DNA of 64,000 nt, taken from NCBI GenBank assembly GCA_036346225.1, contig JARFIW010001105.1:124001-188000 (forward strand). Reading direction: 5' to 3'. A program made the translations under genes and the position numbers. This document shows positions 10,585 to 22,795 of this stretch, piece by piece (position 1 is the first letter of the stretch; every line of letters begins with the position of its first letter). This DNA is from Platerodrilus igneus (Eukaryota > Arthropoda > Insecta > Coleoptera > Lycidae). Below the pieces are notes generated by a model. That model was given only the letters and a program-made list of their open reading frames with translations. It was not told the origin of the DNA and did not search any database.

Positions 10585-11303
10585 GATCCACAACACAACA
10601 AAACCAACAAGAATAAACCTTTGACTGTAAGTTAAAAATCCAGCAAAATTTCGAGACAAAAGTCGAAGTTTTAAGTAAATTTCGACATCTAAGGCGAAAT
10701 GTAATAAATTTCGATATTGAAGTCGAAAAGAAACTAAATTTCGAGATCGAAGTCGAAATTTAACTAAATTTTGAGATCGTAGTCGAAATTTAACTAAATT
10801 TCGAAATCAAAGTCGAAATTTAATTAATTTTCAAGATGGAAGTCGAAATTTAACTAAATTTCGAGATCAAAGTCGAAATTTAATTAATTTTCGAGATGGA
10901 AGTCGAAATTTACCTAAATTTCGAGATTAAAGTTGAAATTCAATTAATTTTCGAGATGGAAGTCGAAATTTAACTAAATTTCGAGATGCACGTAGAAATT
11001 TAATTAAATTTCGAGTTGGAAGTCGAAATTTAACTATATTTTGAGATCAAAGTCGAAATTTAATTAATTTCCGAGATGGATGTTGAAATTTAACTAAATT
11101 TCGAGATCAAAGTTGAAATTTAATTAATTTTCGAGATGGAAGTCGAAATTTAACTAAATTTCGAGATGAACGTAGAAATTTAACTAAATTTCGACATGGA
11201 AGTCGAAATTTAACTAAATTTCGAGATCGAAGTCGAAATTTGCTGTATTTTTAATTTACAGTCAAAAGTTTATTCTTGTTGGTATCTTTCTGTGTTGTGG
11301 ATC
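10585..11303. mobile_element. Foldback element with a 30-bp minisatellite core
   Basis: The left end (from GATCCACAACACA at 10585) and the right end (to TGTTGTGGATC at 11303) are imperfect inverted repeats of about 70 bp. Both carry AAGAATAAACCTTTGACTGTA or its complement. The core is an array of about 20 units of exactly 30 bp. One further degenerate unit sits outside the right arm (about 11306-11332), and CTACTT/AAGTAG beyond it suggests that the outer ends lie a little further out. No coding capacity. Confidence 0.85.
10651..11242. repeat. 30-bp tandem array with dimeric higher-order pattern
   Basis: The unit reads approximately TTTCGAGATNNAAGTCGAAA plus TTTAACTAAA. Period 30 is obvious because units keep register over many successive 60-base blocks. 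Through 10801-10980 and 11041-11160 two unit types alternate: one with GATCAAAGT and TTAATTAATTT, the other with GATGGAAGT and TTAACTAAATT. This gives a 60-bp higher-order repeat. About 20 units in all. Confidence 0.9.
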
Positions 11304-11446
11304 GCAAGATCGAAGTCAAAATTTAACTGAAATAAGTAGAGCGATTTTTGTGGCCCTTCTATGTTTTCGTAAGAAACAATATACAAAAAGGTTACAGCAC
11401 CCGCACGAAAGAAAACAGCTTTATAAATAATGTTTTCTCCTTTGCT

Positions 11447-11716
11447 GGCGCTGCAACTTTATTTGTGTATTTTTTGTTCTCATTTTTTTGTATCGTATTT
11501 TGGGTGTAAGTGGATGAAAATGTTTAGGCTAAATTTTTTAAAATGCCCTTTTGTCTGTCACAATGTTGTTTCTTAAAATATACTTAAAGGACACTATTTT
11601 GGCAGCCAAAAAGATTTTCAAAAATTCAACCGGCCCATTCTCATTTACACACGCACAGGAACACGATACAAAAAAATTAGAACAATAAACAATACACAAA
11701 AAATTACAACGCACGT
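11447..11716. repeat. Imperfect inverted repeat (foldback/MITE-like)
   Basis: The arm at about 11447-11515 (GTGTATTTTTTGTTCTCA, then TTTTTTTGTATCGTAT) is repeated in reverse complement at about 11650-11716 (ACGATACAAAAAAATTAG, then AATACACAAAAAAT). The spacer is about 135 bp. No ORF inside explains it. Confidence 0.65.
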
Positions 11717-12384
11717 TCAGAAAACATTCTAAACTTATATAATATTTTATGTAACTCAAAGAGCGTAATTTTAATTTATGTATGAGGGCGAATTATACCG
11801 TTATCCATCTGATGCTTTCCGATAGCAATTTATAAACCATGAAATATCAATGCCATTCATCATTAAAAAAGTTTCTTGAATTAAAATACAAAAGCGGCAT
11901 GTAAAAAGTGTGTCAAAGACTCAAATAAATCTTTTACTCTTTAATCCAAATAAAAAAAATGATTTAAATTTTTCTTTTTAAAAAAGCAACCAGTTTATAC
12001 GTTATTATACGAAATCCTAAAAAAGAATATAGTTTAATTAACATAAAGATGTATTGTTTTGAAGATCGGTTTGATGATTAGACATAAATATTATAAAAAC
12101 TTTAAATTACAAAGTTGTAATACCTTAGAACAGCATACTTGCAAATGTCGGGACAGTTGCTCAGGCGCACAAATAAAATTTCTCGAAGGTAATCCAAGAA
12201 CTTAATCTCAGTTTGTTTTCTGCATTTAGTGTTTTAAAACGTGTTTTTTCAATGTTATGCCAACCAGTATGCAAATACAAGCATCAGTAAACTGAATTGC
12301 TCATTTAATAAACACGCCTATTTATCTCAATGCACTTATACGTTTTTTTGTGGCTTATCTACATTGATCGTTAAAAATTGTACC

Positions 12385-12424
12385 ATGTCTAGTTACGTTG
12401 AAGGGCCCGTACCAAATAGAGAAG
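12385..12424 (+). CDS. Candidate first coding exon of the FLVCR-like gene
   Basis: ATG in the good context TACCATGT opens a frame of 13 codons (MSSYVEGPVPNRE) plus one base, ending at the strong donor G/GTAAGG at 12425. The upstream in-frame stop is TAA at 12235-12237. It ends in phase 1. The exon at 39140 starts in the matching phase, so the split codon becomes GGA (Gly) and the frame runs into an FLVCR-like protein. No other exon nearby pairs with it. The link over 26,715 bp of repeat-filled sequence is inference from start context, donor strength and phase, not from a transcript. Confidence 0.45.
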
Positions 12425-12819
12425 GTAAGGAACTTTAGATATTACTCGTATTACAACAATTAACTTTGGTTTTGCTAAATTATAGAAATCAAACAAACCT
12501 TGTACTTAATGTTGGTACCATAATGATAAAAATGTCATTAACTTTTGTCCATTTTTACTCGTAAACAAGGTATTTTCTAAGATATTTTGCAAAAGTCCAA
12601 GACCTCGAACAGAAGGTTGTGATATCTCTTAAGGCAATAACAAGTGGGAGTAAGTGCAATGTGTTATAAATAGAAGGATAAAATTAAAAAGTATTCAATA
12701 CCTTAAACGTAAGAAATATTTTACATATATCCTTCATTTTCTGCACGTAATTACTTTGCGTAATGTAAATAATAATTTCAGCTCGGTTGATAGTCCTGTA
12801 AGCATACAAGCAATTACAA

Positions 12820-14200
12820 CTTTATATTAAAAACTTTCCAAGCACTACTGTTTAGTAGAGGAGAACACTGATCCGAGGACAGCGCCATCGCCACAGCGCC
12901 ACGCACTAATCGTTTTTTAATGGAAAAACTCAACGATAATACCACTTTTTCTTACATCTCATTTATCATCCTGCGAGTTTTTTCACGTCACATCTGTCAT
13001 GCGCCGTTTTTCTTACATCACACCTGTTATGTTCCATTTTTCTTACGTCAATCCGCCATTACTTACATACTTCACGACTTTTGACTTACGCTGTATATAT
13101 CCATTTTTGCCCCATCCTGTATATACACTTTACCACAAGTTCTTAGAGAAAATCTACTCAAACAGAATTTGAACCCGTGCTACCTGCATACAAAGCAGGA
13201 ACCTCAACTACTTCACTATCGGGTTAATCAACATAAGTATGTATGGATAGCTCAGTATTGCAGTAGTAACATAGAACTCATTTTTAATTTATCTGCGTTT
13301 TACTTTTAAATATGAAAAACTTTAGGGTAGGAGTTCTTATTTATTAATTTCTAAACACCTACTCTCCGTTTTCTTTACATTCTTCCTTATTTGCATTTTC
13401 TACCCACATTTTTCGGCAATATAGCCTACCAAATCGTTATTAATTTTTCTCAGCTACTAACATCTGAAAGAATTTTTCAGATCTAAACAAACATCCCTCT
13501 AGTTGCTGCCCCTATTTTTAGCTTTTTGCCAATATTAATTGTTAGCGATATTTTTAATATGTCCATCGTGTAAGGTGTCGCTTAATATTGCTATTTTTTC
13601 ACTCAAATCTCTTGGAACTTTTTAATCGGTCCACCCCTTACCGATTTAGAGATCAACCCTTGCAGACCATACCGTATACATTTATAATCTATTTTTAAAC
13701 AGTATTGCTCTGTCATTTGCGATAAATCGATAGTCTAACTTATCAAATTAGTGTAAAATTTCGTGAAGGATTTAAATCTTTAAAAAATTTTCAAATCGGA
13801 CTATCCTTTTAGCCGCTATCCCTACTTTTTAGATTCTTTGCTAAACCTATGCATTTTTATGTAGTTTTAACTCAATAAAATCAACAAAAAAATAAAACAC
13901 AAAAAAAGATTTATTAATACCCTAGATTGCGGAAGTTTTTGTATTACATACCATACATGTACTTAAATTAAGGTTATACCGTGGAAATCATTAAACGACT
14001 ATTGTATTCAGTATTTAAGTTCCAATTCTGCATTAATCTAGCTAGAAAGTAGATCCATAGTCGATTTTCAATGCACATTCAATTTGCAGTAAAAACATCA
14101 AGACGTACTTTTTAAATATTATAGAGTGATAATGAACATTATGATTGTGAAGGTATTTTCCAAACAATGCTAACAGCTCAACATAACGATTAACTTTACC
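12820..14200. repeat. Dispersed 1.4-kb repeat R, copy 1
   Basis: Collinear with the second copy at 17906-18411 plus 23755-24716. Shared landmarks in order: ACTACTGTTTAGTAGAGGAG, a TTTTTTAATGGGAAA minisatellite motif, CATCTGTCAT/CGTCACAT short tandem units, a tRNA-Ala-like sequence, CACTATCGGG, then a long AT-rich tail ending near ACGATTAACTTTA. No ORF. The tail also resembles the 360-bp units at 40320-41320 and a piece near 43105. It is a non-autonomous element of unknown class. Confidence 0.75.
13155..13227 (-). pseudogene. tRNA-Ala-like sequence inside repeat R
   Basis: Read on the minus strand there is a CCCGATAGTG start, an A-box-like region, an anticodon stem CCTGC/GCAGG, and a B-box-like GGTTCAAATTC. 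The loop here is TTTGTAT; the second copy has TTTGCAC (TGC, Ala). Acceptor pairing is poor. Probably a Pol III promoter relic carried by the repeat rather than a working tRNA. Confidence 0.5.
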
Positions 14201-14410
14201 CGCCTAAGGCGTTTCTAAATGAATTAGGTAAAAGTTGAAACCATTACTCGTTTTTCTCTATTTGCGGATACAAAAAAAATATTACACTCGTTTAGTAAAT
14301 GACGTTTAAGCTGATTAATAGTCAATTTGAAGATATTTTCCTACAAATGCTAATAGCTCAAACATTGTAATTTAACTAAATGGTCTTTTGTGTTTTATTT
14401 TCGAACTCAC

Positions 14411-14890
14411 TTAAGGTCGGTTTGACGCAGCTCTAAATTCTTTTCTATTCTGAGCTAGTCTAAAAAGGTCTACATACTCTTCACGACCTAAATATCTAAT
14501 AATTTTACTAATATAGCTTTGTCTAGGTCCTCCTACTCTATTTTTATTTGGTAGTCTATAATCTAAGACCTTACTAAATAGTCCCTCATGTCGTAACTGG
14601 TGCCCTATCAATCTATCTCTCTTGAACTTTAATTGTTTCCACTTACAGGGTTCCTCACCTATCTTTCTATAAACTTCCTCATTTGTTACTCTATCTGTAC
14701 AACTAATCTTTAACATTCTCCTATAACACCAAGTTTCAAAAGCTTCTATCTTTTTCTTATCTACCTCTTTAATTGACCAAATCTTACTACCGTATAATAG
14801 AACGATCCATACGTACGACTTTAAGAAGCTTTTTCTATTATCTAAAATAATACTATTAGCCATTAGCAAGTCTTTGTTTTTTAAAAACAT
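14411..14890 (-). pseudogene. LINE ORF2, C-terminal region
   Basis: 159 residues with the block typical of the region after the RT in many invertebrate APE-type LINEs: LLYGSKIWSIKE, FETWCYRRMLKIS and TNEEVYRKIGE. It belongs to the same element as the RT at 15032 and the endonuclease at 16179, all on the minus strand. Separated from the RT by a frame change near 15030. Confidence 0.85.
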
Positions 14891-15031
14891 TTTTTTAGCT
14901 TGAGCTATTCTAGCTACTACATCTTTTCTGCTACGTCTCTCCTTTGTAATAATACTACCTAAATAGCAAAATTCATCTACCTCCTCGAACTCGGTATTAC
15001 CTATTTTTAATTTTGGTTTAGAACTAGGCTA

Positions 15032-15598
15032 TTATTTACTTGTCATTATTTTTGTCTTTCCTGAGTTAATTCTCATACTATAGTTACTCTGTAGTATCTC
15101 ATCTAAAATATTTAAAAACTCTCTTAACTCTTTTCTAGACTCTGCTATAATGGCTTTTTTGTCTGCAAAACGTAACATGTCTATTTTCTGTCCCTGCACA
15201 CTAATACCTATTTCTTTTCGCTCTCTAGCTAAGTTTAAAGCTTCCTCAATATAAACATTAAAAGTCAAGGGAGATAGTTTACAGCCCTGTCTATCACCAT
15301 TTCTAATCTTAGCTTCCTTTTCTATTTCATCAAATCTAATTACCACGCTTTGGTTTTTATATAGACTGTAAATAATTTTTCTATCCCTATGAGAGATTCC
15401 TATTTTTCGCAAAACCCTGAACATAACAATCCAATTAACCCTATTTAATGCTTTTTCTAAATATACAAACGCAAAATGAGTCTTTTTATTCTTTTGTAAC
15501 CTTTTTTCGATAATTACCCTAATCATTAGTATCGGTTCTCTAGTCCCTCTGTCTTTACGAAAACCATATTGGACTTCAACTAAATAATTCTCAGTCAA
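15032..15598 (-). pseudogene. LINE reverse transcriptase, catalytic residues lost
   Basis: 188 residues of non-LTR RT: QYGFRKDRGTREPI, FVYLEKALNRVNW, NGDRQGCKLSPLTFN and RFADKKAIIAES. In the family the second block normally reads with Asp (V-D-L) and the last with FADD. Here the first catalytic Asp is Tyr and the FADD second Asp is Lys, so the enzyme would be inactive. The stretch between 15600 and 16180, which should link endonuclease and RT, is full of stops but keeps traces of the frame. Confidence 0.88.
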
Positions 15599-16178
15599 AG
15601 CTTCTACTCTATTTTTAATTATTATTGTTAGTATTTTGGAAGCGTGGGAAGTTAAACTAACCGTTCTAAAATTTTCACATCTGTATCAGCTCCTGACTTT
15701 TTTTGGATTGGGATAATAATATTTTTTTCGAAATCTATTGGGACCTTACCCGTGTCATTTATTACTTTTACTAGTTCATATAATATATGTAAAGTTTTCT
15801 AACTTGCATATTTTATTAATTCTGCGAGTATATCGTCTATCCCCGGCACTTTATTTAGTTTAAGATCCCCAACAGCTCTATCAAATTCCTCTCTTAATAT
15901 TGAGAACCCTATTTCTACATCCTCTTCTTGGTCGTTATTTTCTCCCTTATATAAATCTACTAAATATCTCTTCCATCTATCTGCTACCTCAGCATTATTT
16001 ATTAGAAGCTCATTATTCTTGTCTTTAATACCATTATATTTTTTCCTATCTTCCCCAAAAAAATTTTAAACTGCCCTCTAAGCCCTGTCTGCCTTACCTA
16101 CCCTCAAATCATCTTGTATTCCCTTTCAATTCTCCTCCATCCATTTACCTCTAGCTTATCTACACTCATGTACTTATC

Positions 16179-17268
16179 TTATCTTATTTCTAACTCTATT
16201 GTATTTTTGCTTACTTTCACTATCCAATTCTCTGAAAGGTTTAAGTTTCTTTTAGTCTCTATTAAATCCAATATCTCCTTTGTTACCCAGGGTTTTCTCG
16301 CTTCTACTTTTTTCTTACCTATAGTCTGTGTTGCTGTATCATGTACAGCCCTTTTTATTTCTCTCCATCTATTTTCTACATTCCCTCTTGTAGCTATCTC
16401 TTTGATCTTATTATCTAATATTTGTTTATATTCCTTTTTTACCTCACTATCATTAAAGTTACCTAGATCCCATCCCTTTCTTTTAGCCTTTCTCAATTTT
16501 TTGAATTTTAAAATACACTTCATTTTAACTAAGTTATGATCGCTATCTATGTTAGCACCTGGATAACTACGACAGTTTTTAACTGGGTTTCTAAATCTTT
16601 GTTTAACTAAAATATCACTTGGTGCTTTCCAGGTATATCTTCTTCTAACATGTTTTTCGAATAGGGTGTTTACAGTTACCCTATGCCTGGCAAAACTCAA
16701 CTAATCTTTCTCCTCTATCATTTTGACTACCATACCCAAATATTCTTACTATTTTTCCCTCACTACCTTCTCTCACTGACGCATAAAAGTCGCCCATAAC
16801 TATTAAATTTTCATTTCCCTTTACTTTTCTCACTATACTATTTATATCTTCGAATACCTTTACGACTCCCTCATCCTCGTACTGAGTTGTTGGCATGTAA
16901 ACCTGTACTAAAACAGAGTCTGTGGGTTTTGTACTCAATCTAACCATAATTATACTATCACTAAATTGTAAGTACTCTTTAACTTTACGTTCTAATCTTT
17001 TACCCAACACTATTCCTACCCCTGCCTGTCCGTTAGTTGAAGAAGTTTTAATTATTCTATAATTATCTTTCCAAAAGTCATTACTATCTGGCCATCTCAC
17101 CTCACTAATACCTAAAATGTTCAGCTTTCCTTTTCTCATTTCGACTAATAAATTCGTTTACTTATCTACCCTAAGTAATGATCTTACATTTCAAGTCCCT
17201 ATCACTAAATCGAACCATTGTTTTAAATTCTAACAATGACGAGCCCCAAGTACCCCCTCCCGGATATC
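16179..17268 (-). pseudogene. LINE apurinic-like endonuclease domain
   Basis: Two overlapping frames make up an EEP-type endonuclease: LGISEVRW (catalytic Glu region), VGIVLGKR, VMGDFYASV (normally GDFNA; Asn is Tyr here), NDRGERLVEF, RRYTWKAP and IDSDHNLV (catalytic Asp/His). A frame change lies near 16690. Upstream, GT-stop-NVRSL at about 17200 corresponds to the usual GTWNVRSL start with Trp mutated to TGA, and another stop lies before the ATG at 17139. The domain nicks target DNA for target-primed reverse transcription. The whole LINE spans at least 14411-17268, and its 5' region may extend to about 17590. Confidence 0.88.
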
Positions 17269-17805
17269 CGAATAAAAAACCCCTCGGTTTTTTACCTCCG
17301 GACAAGAATTTTACTTGTGAGCTCTCCATCATACATATTTCGTGTTTTAGGCCACGCATACCTGGGAAATATTGTGGTAGGTTCCCATATTTTTCCACAA
17401 CGTAGCTTTTAAAGATTTTAGCAAAAAGCCGTATCTGTCACGGCCAACCCTCAACAACCTTGTAAATTATTAAAGATCGCCCGAGACCAACCGATTCTTC
17501 TCCAACATCTTTTAGCCAGCAAGGCTTCTGCCCCTTGCTGCGGCTTTTATTCGCCTTTTACGATAAGCAGGCTTACTATAGTAGTTATCTTTGTCCTCTA
17601 CTATAGGGAAGTACAGACATTTCAATTACTTCATGGAAACTCACCAAGTGAAAACGAATCATTTATGTACTCGTTCTTTACAGTAATTTACTCCGTTTCT
17701 AGATGATCAGGGTCTCCTCAGGATGGGCGGTCGTCTTGTAGATACGGCTCTCCTGTTTGACACAAAAATCTTATATTCGTTTCCAAGACCTTGATATGTT
17801 AAGCC

Positions 17806-17905
17806 GGCTCCGTGGCGTAGTTGGTATGTGTGTGACTACTCGCCCAAAGTCCCGGGTTCGAATCCCGACACGGTCTGCTTGAAAAATGTTAGACGAACAT
17901 TTTTC
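17806..17905 (+). mobile_element. SINE, 5' head only
   Basis: tRNA-like head beginning GGCTCCGTGGCGTAGT with the B box GGTTCGAATCC, followed by a conserved hairpin (GAAAAATGTT, then CATTTTTC). It matches the heads of the SINEs at 32989-35021 in reverse orientation. The body is missing, and repeat R copy 2 begins immediately after. Confidence 0.75.
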
Positions 17906-18411
17906 ACAAGCAACTACAACTTTGTATTAAAAGCTTTCCAACCACTACTGTTTAGTAGAGGAGAACACTGATCCGAGGACAGCGTCACCACCACAGCGCC
18001 ATGCACTACTCGTTTTTTAATGGGAAAAATCATTAACGCTAATCACATTGTAATGGGAAACCTCATTAACGCTAGTTGTTTTTTAATGGGAAATTCCATT
18101 AGCAGTAATCGTTTTTAATGGGAAATTCCATTAGCACTAATCGTTTTTTAATGGGAAAACTCAATGATGATACCACTTTTTCTTACATCAGATCTTTCAT
18201 CTGCCATTTTTTACGTCACATCTGTCATCCGCCATATTTATTTACGTCACATCTGATCTCCTCCATTTTTCTTACGTCAATCCGCCATTACTTACATACG
18301 TCACGACTTTTGACTTGCTCTGTATGTATCCATTTTTGCTTCATCCTGTATGTATATTTTACCACAAGTTCTTAAAAAAAATTACCCAAGCGGAATTCGA
18401 ACCTCTGCGCT
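17906..18411. repeat. Dispersed repeat R, copy 2, left part
   Basis: Matches 12820-13190 and is cut off by the LTR element at 18412. Between about 18010 and 18165 it has roughly five copies of a 30-35-bp unit (TTTTTTAATGGGAAA with CATTAACGCTAAT), where copy 1 has one, so a minisatellite inside the repeat has expanded here. The right part resumes at 23755. Confidence 0.8.
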
Positions 18412-18945
18412 TGTCACGTACCCTAATGGGCACTTTGTCGTGTAGTTATTGATGATTATCAATGCTAAATACCACACAACGTGCCGAAGGTTCTTGGATG
18501 CTAATTTGTTGAAACTTGTAAGAAATAAATACTCGATTTCACCCTTTCAAATATTTAATAAAACGCATGTGAATTAACACACATCCACCACCAAAGATTA
18601 TAAGCTTAAATCTTAATACTATTACTTAGCTTTCCTCCAAGCCTAAACAAGTTAATCTCATACACAGTGATTATTGACCATCATTCAGTTTACATTAAAA
18701 ATAACACTAACAATAACCCAGCCTAATACTCGTAGTTTCCGGCACTTGCTGACACCGCGACCACACCGAAGCAACTCCCATCTCTCACAACTCGCCGACC
18801 ACCCAGCTCGCGCATCACCACCCTTTTTAAGACCCAGCTGGCACTCGAGAAGCAATACAAATCCCTTTTTAAACACACACTAAAAATTAAGATTTTTTAA
18901 CTACACATAACTTATTACCTAAACAAGAAGGGCGGGCCTGTCACA
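18412..18945 (-). repeat. 3' LTR of the gypsy element
   Basis: 534 bp, the same length as its partner at 23221-23754 with scattered substitutions. Just inside is CACCCCCCTATTG, which on the minus strand is the purine tract AATAGGGGGGTGA directly before the LTR start. This fixes the orientation. Confidence 0.92.
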
Positions 18946-19175
18946 TCACCCCCCTATTGTATTTAACTTATAAGCTAAGGTGAATATAATACAAAAAAAA
19001 CAAACCGGCAAGCCCTAGGCGACCCTTGGGCAGGGCGCAACGTAAGACTTGAGATTGACTACATTTTGTATACCCAGAGGAGCAATGTCGACATCACTCC
19101 GTACCTCATATGAATTAGGACCCCGCCTCGTAACAATTGTAGTCGGTCCTGAACAAAGCAAGAAAAACTTTTTGA

Positions 19176-19871
19176 TTACTTTGTCCTCGCTGGAAGATTG
19201 TGAGTGCGCACCAACACTTTATCCCCAATGTTAAACTCTAGTTGCTGTTTATGCGTGCTATTGTAACGCAGTTTACATTTTTCGGCTTTGGATCTTAATC
19301 GCTCGTACGCCAATGCAACCATTTCTCTTCCACTAACCTCTGACCCCGGACCACCAGCAAACGCAATATTCTTTATCAAAAGATTCTTTATCAGGAGTCC
19401 AAAATGCAGCCCACTTGGGTTGTACCCGGTACTGTCGTGCACCACCCTGTTCAACCAACCAGATACTTTATCTAATACCATCTCCCATTTACCATGCATC
19501 ACGTAGCACAAAGATCTCAAAAGGCGACCAACTTCCCGATTGACGCGTTCTGTCATGTTCCCCTGTGGGTAATATATTGACGTATGCGCCGCTTGTATAC
19601 CCCACAACTCTAATGTAGCACCCCACCTTTTACTTGAAAATTGACTACCATTATCCGAGACAATCACCTTCGGTTTACCAACTTCCAAAAAAGATTTATT
19701 TTCCAAATAACGTAGTATAGCAGGCGTACTAGCACGCTTAAGTGGGTGTAGCACTACCAGCTTACTAAAAGCATCTATCACCACTAACAAATAAGCCGCT
19801 TCTGCACGAGACACCGGTAGGGGGCCCATGAGGTTCAAAAATACAATTTTATTAGGCGCCTTGGCCAACAC
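19176..19871 (-). pseudogene. gypsy integrase core, first catalytic Asp lost
   Basis: 231 residues. The core starts at FLNLMGPLP, where the family has an Asp in place of the second Asn-containing residue (D-L-M-G-P-L). The second Asp is present in VSDNGSQFSS and the Glu in MTERVNRE. The C-terminal domain continues to KVLVRTHNL. The N-terminal zinc region (about 19880-20050) is scrambled by stops. Confidence 0.85.
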
Positions 19872-20188
19872 ACTTTAGTACCCACTCCTGGATAAGGCAG
19901 AAATTTTGTTTTTTTTGACATAAGTCGCATGACGCAACTATATTACGAACCACATGTTTTATTCTGTAAACATTTTTCTGCACCAAAGTGTCAATACTCC
20001 TAATTGTGCTCCTGCCACACCAACGAAATCACTTGCGACGCGAGGATGCACAAACGAAATCCCGGCATATTTTTGTTACTACGCCTAAATAGAACCTATT
20101 GCCATATCAAAAACCATTCTGAATACCGCAACTGCACTTTCGCCTTTGATAATTCAACCATGATCCAAGCACAAAACTCATCTTTTAA

Positions 20189-20500
20189 CTAATCCCGCGC
20201 AACATTTTTCATATTAACCTTCACTGATTGAAGTAGTTCCGACTCCTTTAGTGCATATATTCCTGCTGAAACGTTAGTCGGGATATCTGGCTCCCTCTTT
20301 CTCCCTACTGGATACCGAGGCGATGCGTCGGCAAGTACATTATCTTTCTCCGCACAGTACTCAACATTGAACAAATATTCCTGTAAATATAGGACCCATC
20401 GAGTTAACCGTGAGTTAAGCAGTCTACACGACATCAAAAATGATAACGATTTGTGATCCGTTATCACTGTTAACGCCCTCCCAACACAAATAAACCCCAC
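20189..20500 (-). pseudogene. gypsy RNase H, C-terminal part
   Basis: Contains VITDHKSLSFL (third acidic residue), SRLTRWVLYLQEY and the terminal ADA-like ASPRYP region (NVLADASPR). The N-terminal half of RNase H lies in disrupted frames between 20500 and 20750. Confidence 0.8.
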
Positions 20501-20750
20501 TGTTTCAAACAGTGCAGCACAGCGAGCGCCTCTTTAACAGTGACGCAATACCTAATCTCCGGCTAGTAAACGCAATAACTTGCGTTTCGACGGTGGTGAG
20601 ACTGTTCTGAAACAAGCAACCCCCCACACCATAACTACTCGCATCCGTCAAACCAAGGATGTTTCAACATAACCGTCGAGATAAAAGCAGATTTAATTCT
20701 TTCAAAGACATCCTGCTTCTCGTGACCTCACTGCCAGACAGCACGCTTTT

Positions 20751-21380
20751 TTAAAAGTTACAGTAGAGGAACCGTCGGTAAAAATCCTGACAAAAACAGC
20801 GATCATAGTTTACGGCGCCTAAAAATCCTCTTAGATGCTTTATGTTTCGTGTGACAGGAAACGAATGTATTGCTTCCATCCGAGAAGGCTCGATTGCTAC
20901 TATCTCGCTTAATATTAAATATCTTAGAAAAACTACCGTCTCCCTAGCAAAATGCGATTTTTTTAGTTTCACAGTAAGAGCCGCGTCCTTAAACTTCTGA
21001 AATATATTCGGATATGCGAAAGGTGTGCTTCCGCCCCCTGTGAGTATACGAGAAAGTTATCGACGTACGGGATGACGTACGAACTGACCCCTGAATGTAG
21101 GATTTTTTTTAAACCTCTTAAAAAAGATTCCCACCGACGTACTAAGTCCAAACGGCAAAACTTTGAAAACATATGTATGTCCTTCGTATAAAGAAACCCG
21201 TGTATTTCTGATGTTCTGATTTAATACTAATTTACCAGTAACTGACAGTAAAGTCCAGAGTACTCAGACTCTGACCCACAGTAAAATCGTATCGCACCTC
21301 CAATGGGTTTGGAGGCATCTCCCTATCCCTGATCATTTTTTGGTTTAAAAATCCCGCGGCCAAACGTATTCGAACGCTTT
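20751..21380 (-). pseudogene. gypsy reverse transcriptase remnant
   Basis: Two overlapping frames. 20969-21172 has YVIPYVDNFLVYSQ, the YVDD box with the second Asp changed to Asn, then HLSHI. 20751-20972 has the connection domain (KHLRGFLGAVNYDRCF). A PFGLST-like trace lies near 21145. The polymerase would be inactive. Confidence 0.82.
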
Positions 21381-21652
21381 CATTCTTTTTCAGCAAAATT
21401 TATCCTGATGCCATGATCAGTGAGAAAATCACATACCAAAATAAAGTCTCGACATAATCTTGGTACAACGATACCGGGATACGATATTTCAAACTCGTCT
21501 AACCGAAATTTTAAATATACCTGCTCCCGGACGGTACATTTGTTATTCTCATGGCCCCTTGTAGCGTCATCAAAGTAAATGGCGCGGAATATGAGGATTT
21601 TAACAAAAAAAATTTCGGATATGCATGTCATCTGACTGCCGGAGTTTGCCAA
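21380..21652 (-). pseudogene. gypsy aspartic protease, active site altered
   Basis: Begins NSGSQMTCIS, where the family has DTGS, so the catalytic Asp is Asn. Ends with FLTDHGIRINF, the usual D-W/H-L/G region after the flap. Followed in another frame by gag-like sequence. Confidence 0.72.
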
Positions 21653-22795
21653 CGCTTGCTTTTACCACCAACGGTTTGTCATCTCCTTCCTCTTCCGATA
21701 AGAATTTCTCAGCATTTTTGTTGAAGGAAGTCGCTATTTTCGCCGGGGGTGATTGACTACCACTTGAATCAGCAACGTTACGACTATTTTGACCTCTGTC
21801 CACGCCGTCAGTATTATTCAACAAGTTTTCCGCCCGGTCATTTTTGTTATTGTTATGGGTAAAATTAGCAACATTCAGCCTGGTATTGGGACAACCACCA
21901 CCGCTTTGTTCCCTATTCACATTTGTATGTCGTGTTCACGCCAATTAGTAAAATTCGAGTTACAATTATTCGTATTTTACGAATAAGTATTTTCAATTTC
22001 CCTCAAATATTTCTCTACAGCGTCTAGCGTCTTCGGCACACAGTTCACGATCCCGCCGTGGATGTCGCTAGGAAAGTATTTTTAACAACGAAACAATTTC
22101 CTACTCCTCTAACCGTACATTTCAAAATTTAACTTCCCTAACTAACATCAAAAAATAATCATCCCTAGAACCTTTGTCATAAGACCCGAATTTAACTATT
22201 TGAAATAGTTTTATCACTTCTCCACCCCCCAGTATGGAGCCAGAAACAGAAAATTCCTCAAAGAATTCCAGGCTATCCCCTTTTAAAGCTCCTCAACCCT
22301 GAGCCGAAATACGTAAACTATTAACCGCCAAAGAAATTTTTTGGGTTTCCGGCACACCCGCTTCCGAAAAAATATTTTCTATTTTCCTTATAAAAGTTAC
22401 AGGGTGAATTGTCCCTTCCTGTGAAAAGTTCAAGCCTGTTCCACCTAGATCTTTCTATAACACGATCGTTGGTAGACGTTAACGGAAGTTCCCCCGTCGG
22501 TTTCCGCTGGGTTTGCTTTCCCTACTTTTTCAATATTATCTGAACTACAATCAGTTATCTTCTGAGTTTTTACAGAATCTGCAATTTTAATTACATCGTT
22601 ACCTAACCTATTAATGTTTGGCGCAATATTAACATTCATCTGGTCAGTAGTGTCCTTCAAGCATACATTATTTGAATTCATATCATTTACATCCATAGTT
22701 AACTGTTTTAATATCTCTGCTACTTCATCACTCATCTTCTTCGGCTTTTTATAACTTTTCCTACTATTACTATGCGTGCAATACGTCTGGGACAT
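21600..22795 (-). pseudogene. gypsy gag remnant
   Basis: Two open pieces, 22445-22795 (MSDEVAEILKQLTMDVNDM, then Asn-rich) and 21600-21920 (Asn/Ser-rich, with NTRLNVANFTHNNN and basic residues), are separated by about 500 bp with stops. Position between the 5' LTR and the protease and the low-complexity composition support gag. No zinc knuckle is preserved. Confidence 0.6.

Noticed and set aside
10651..11242. Regular 30-bp repeats that might suggest a CRISPR array
   Set aside because: There are no spacers; units are back to back, AT-rich and in a eukaryotic context.
16114..16539. 141-codon plus-strand ORF, Leu/Phe/Ser-rich
   Set aside because: Antisense to the LINE endonuclease; the hydrophobic composition reflects the A/G-rich opposite strand.
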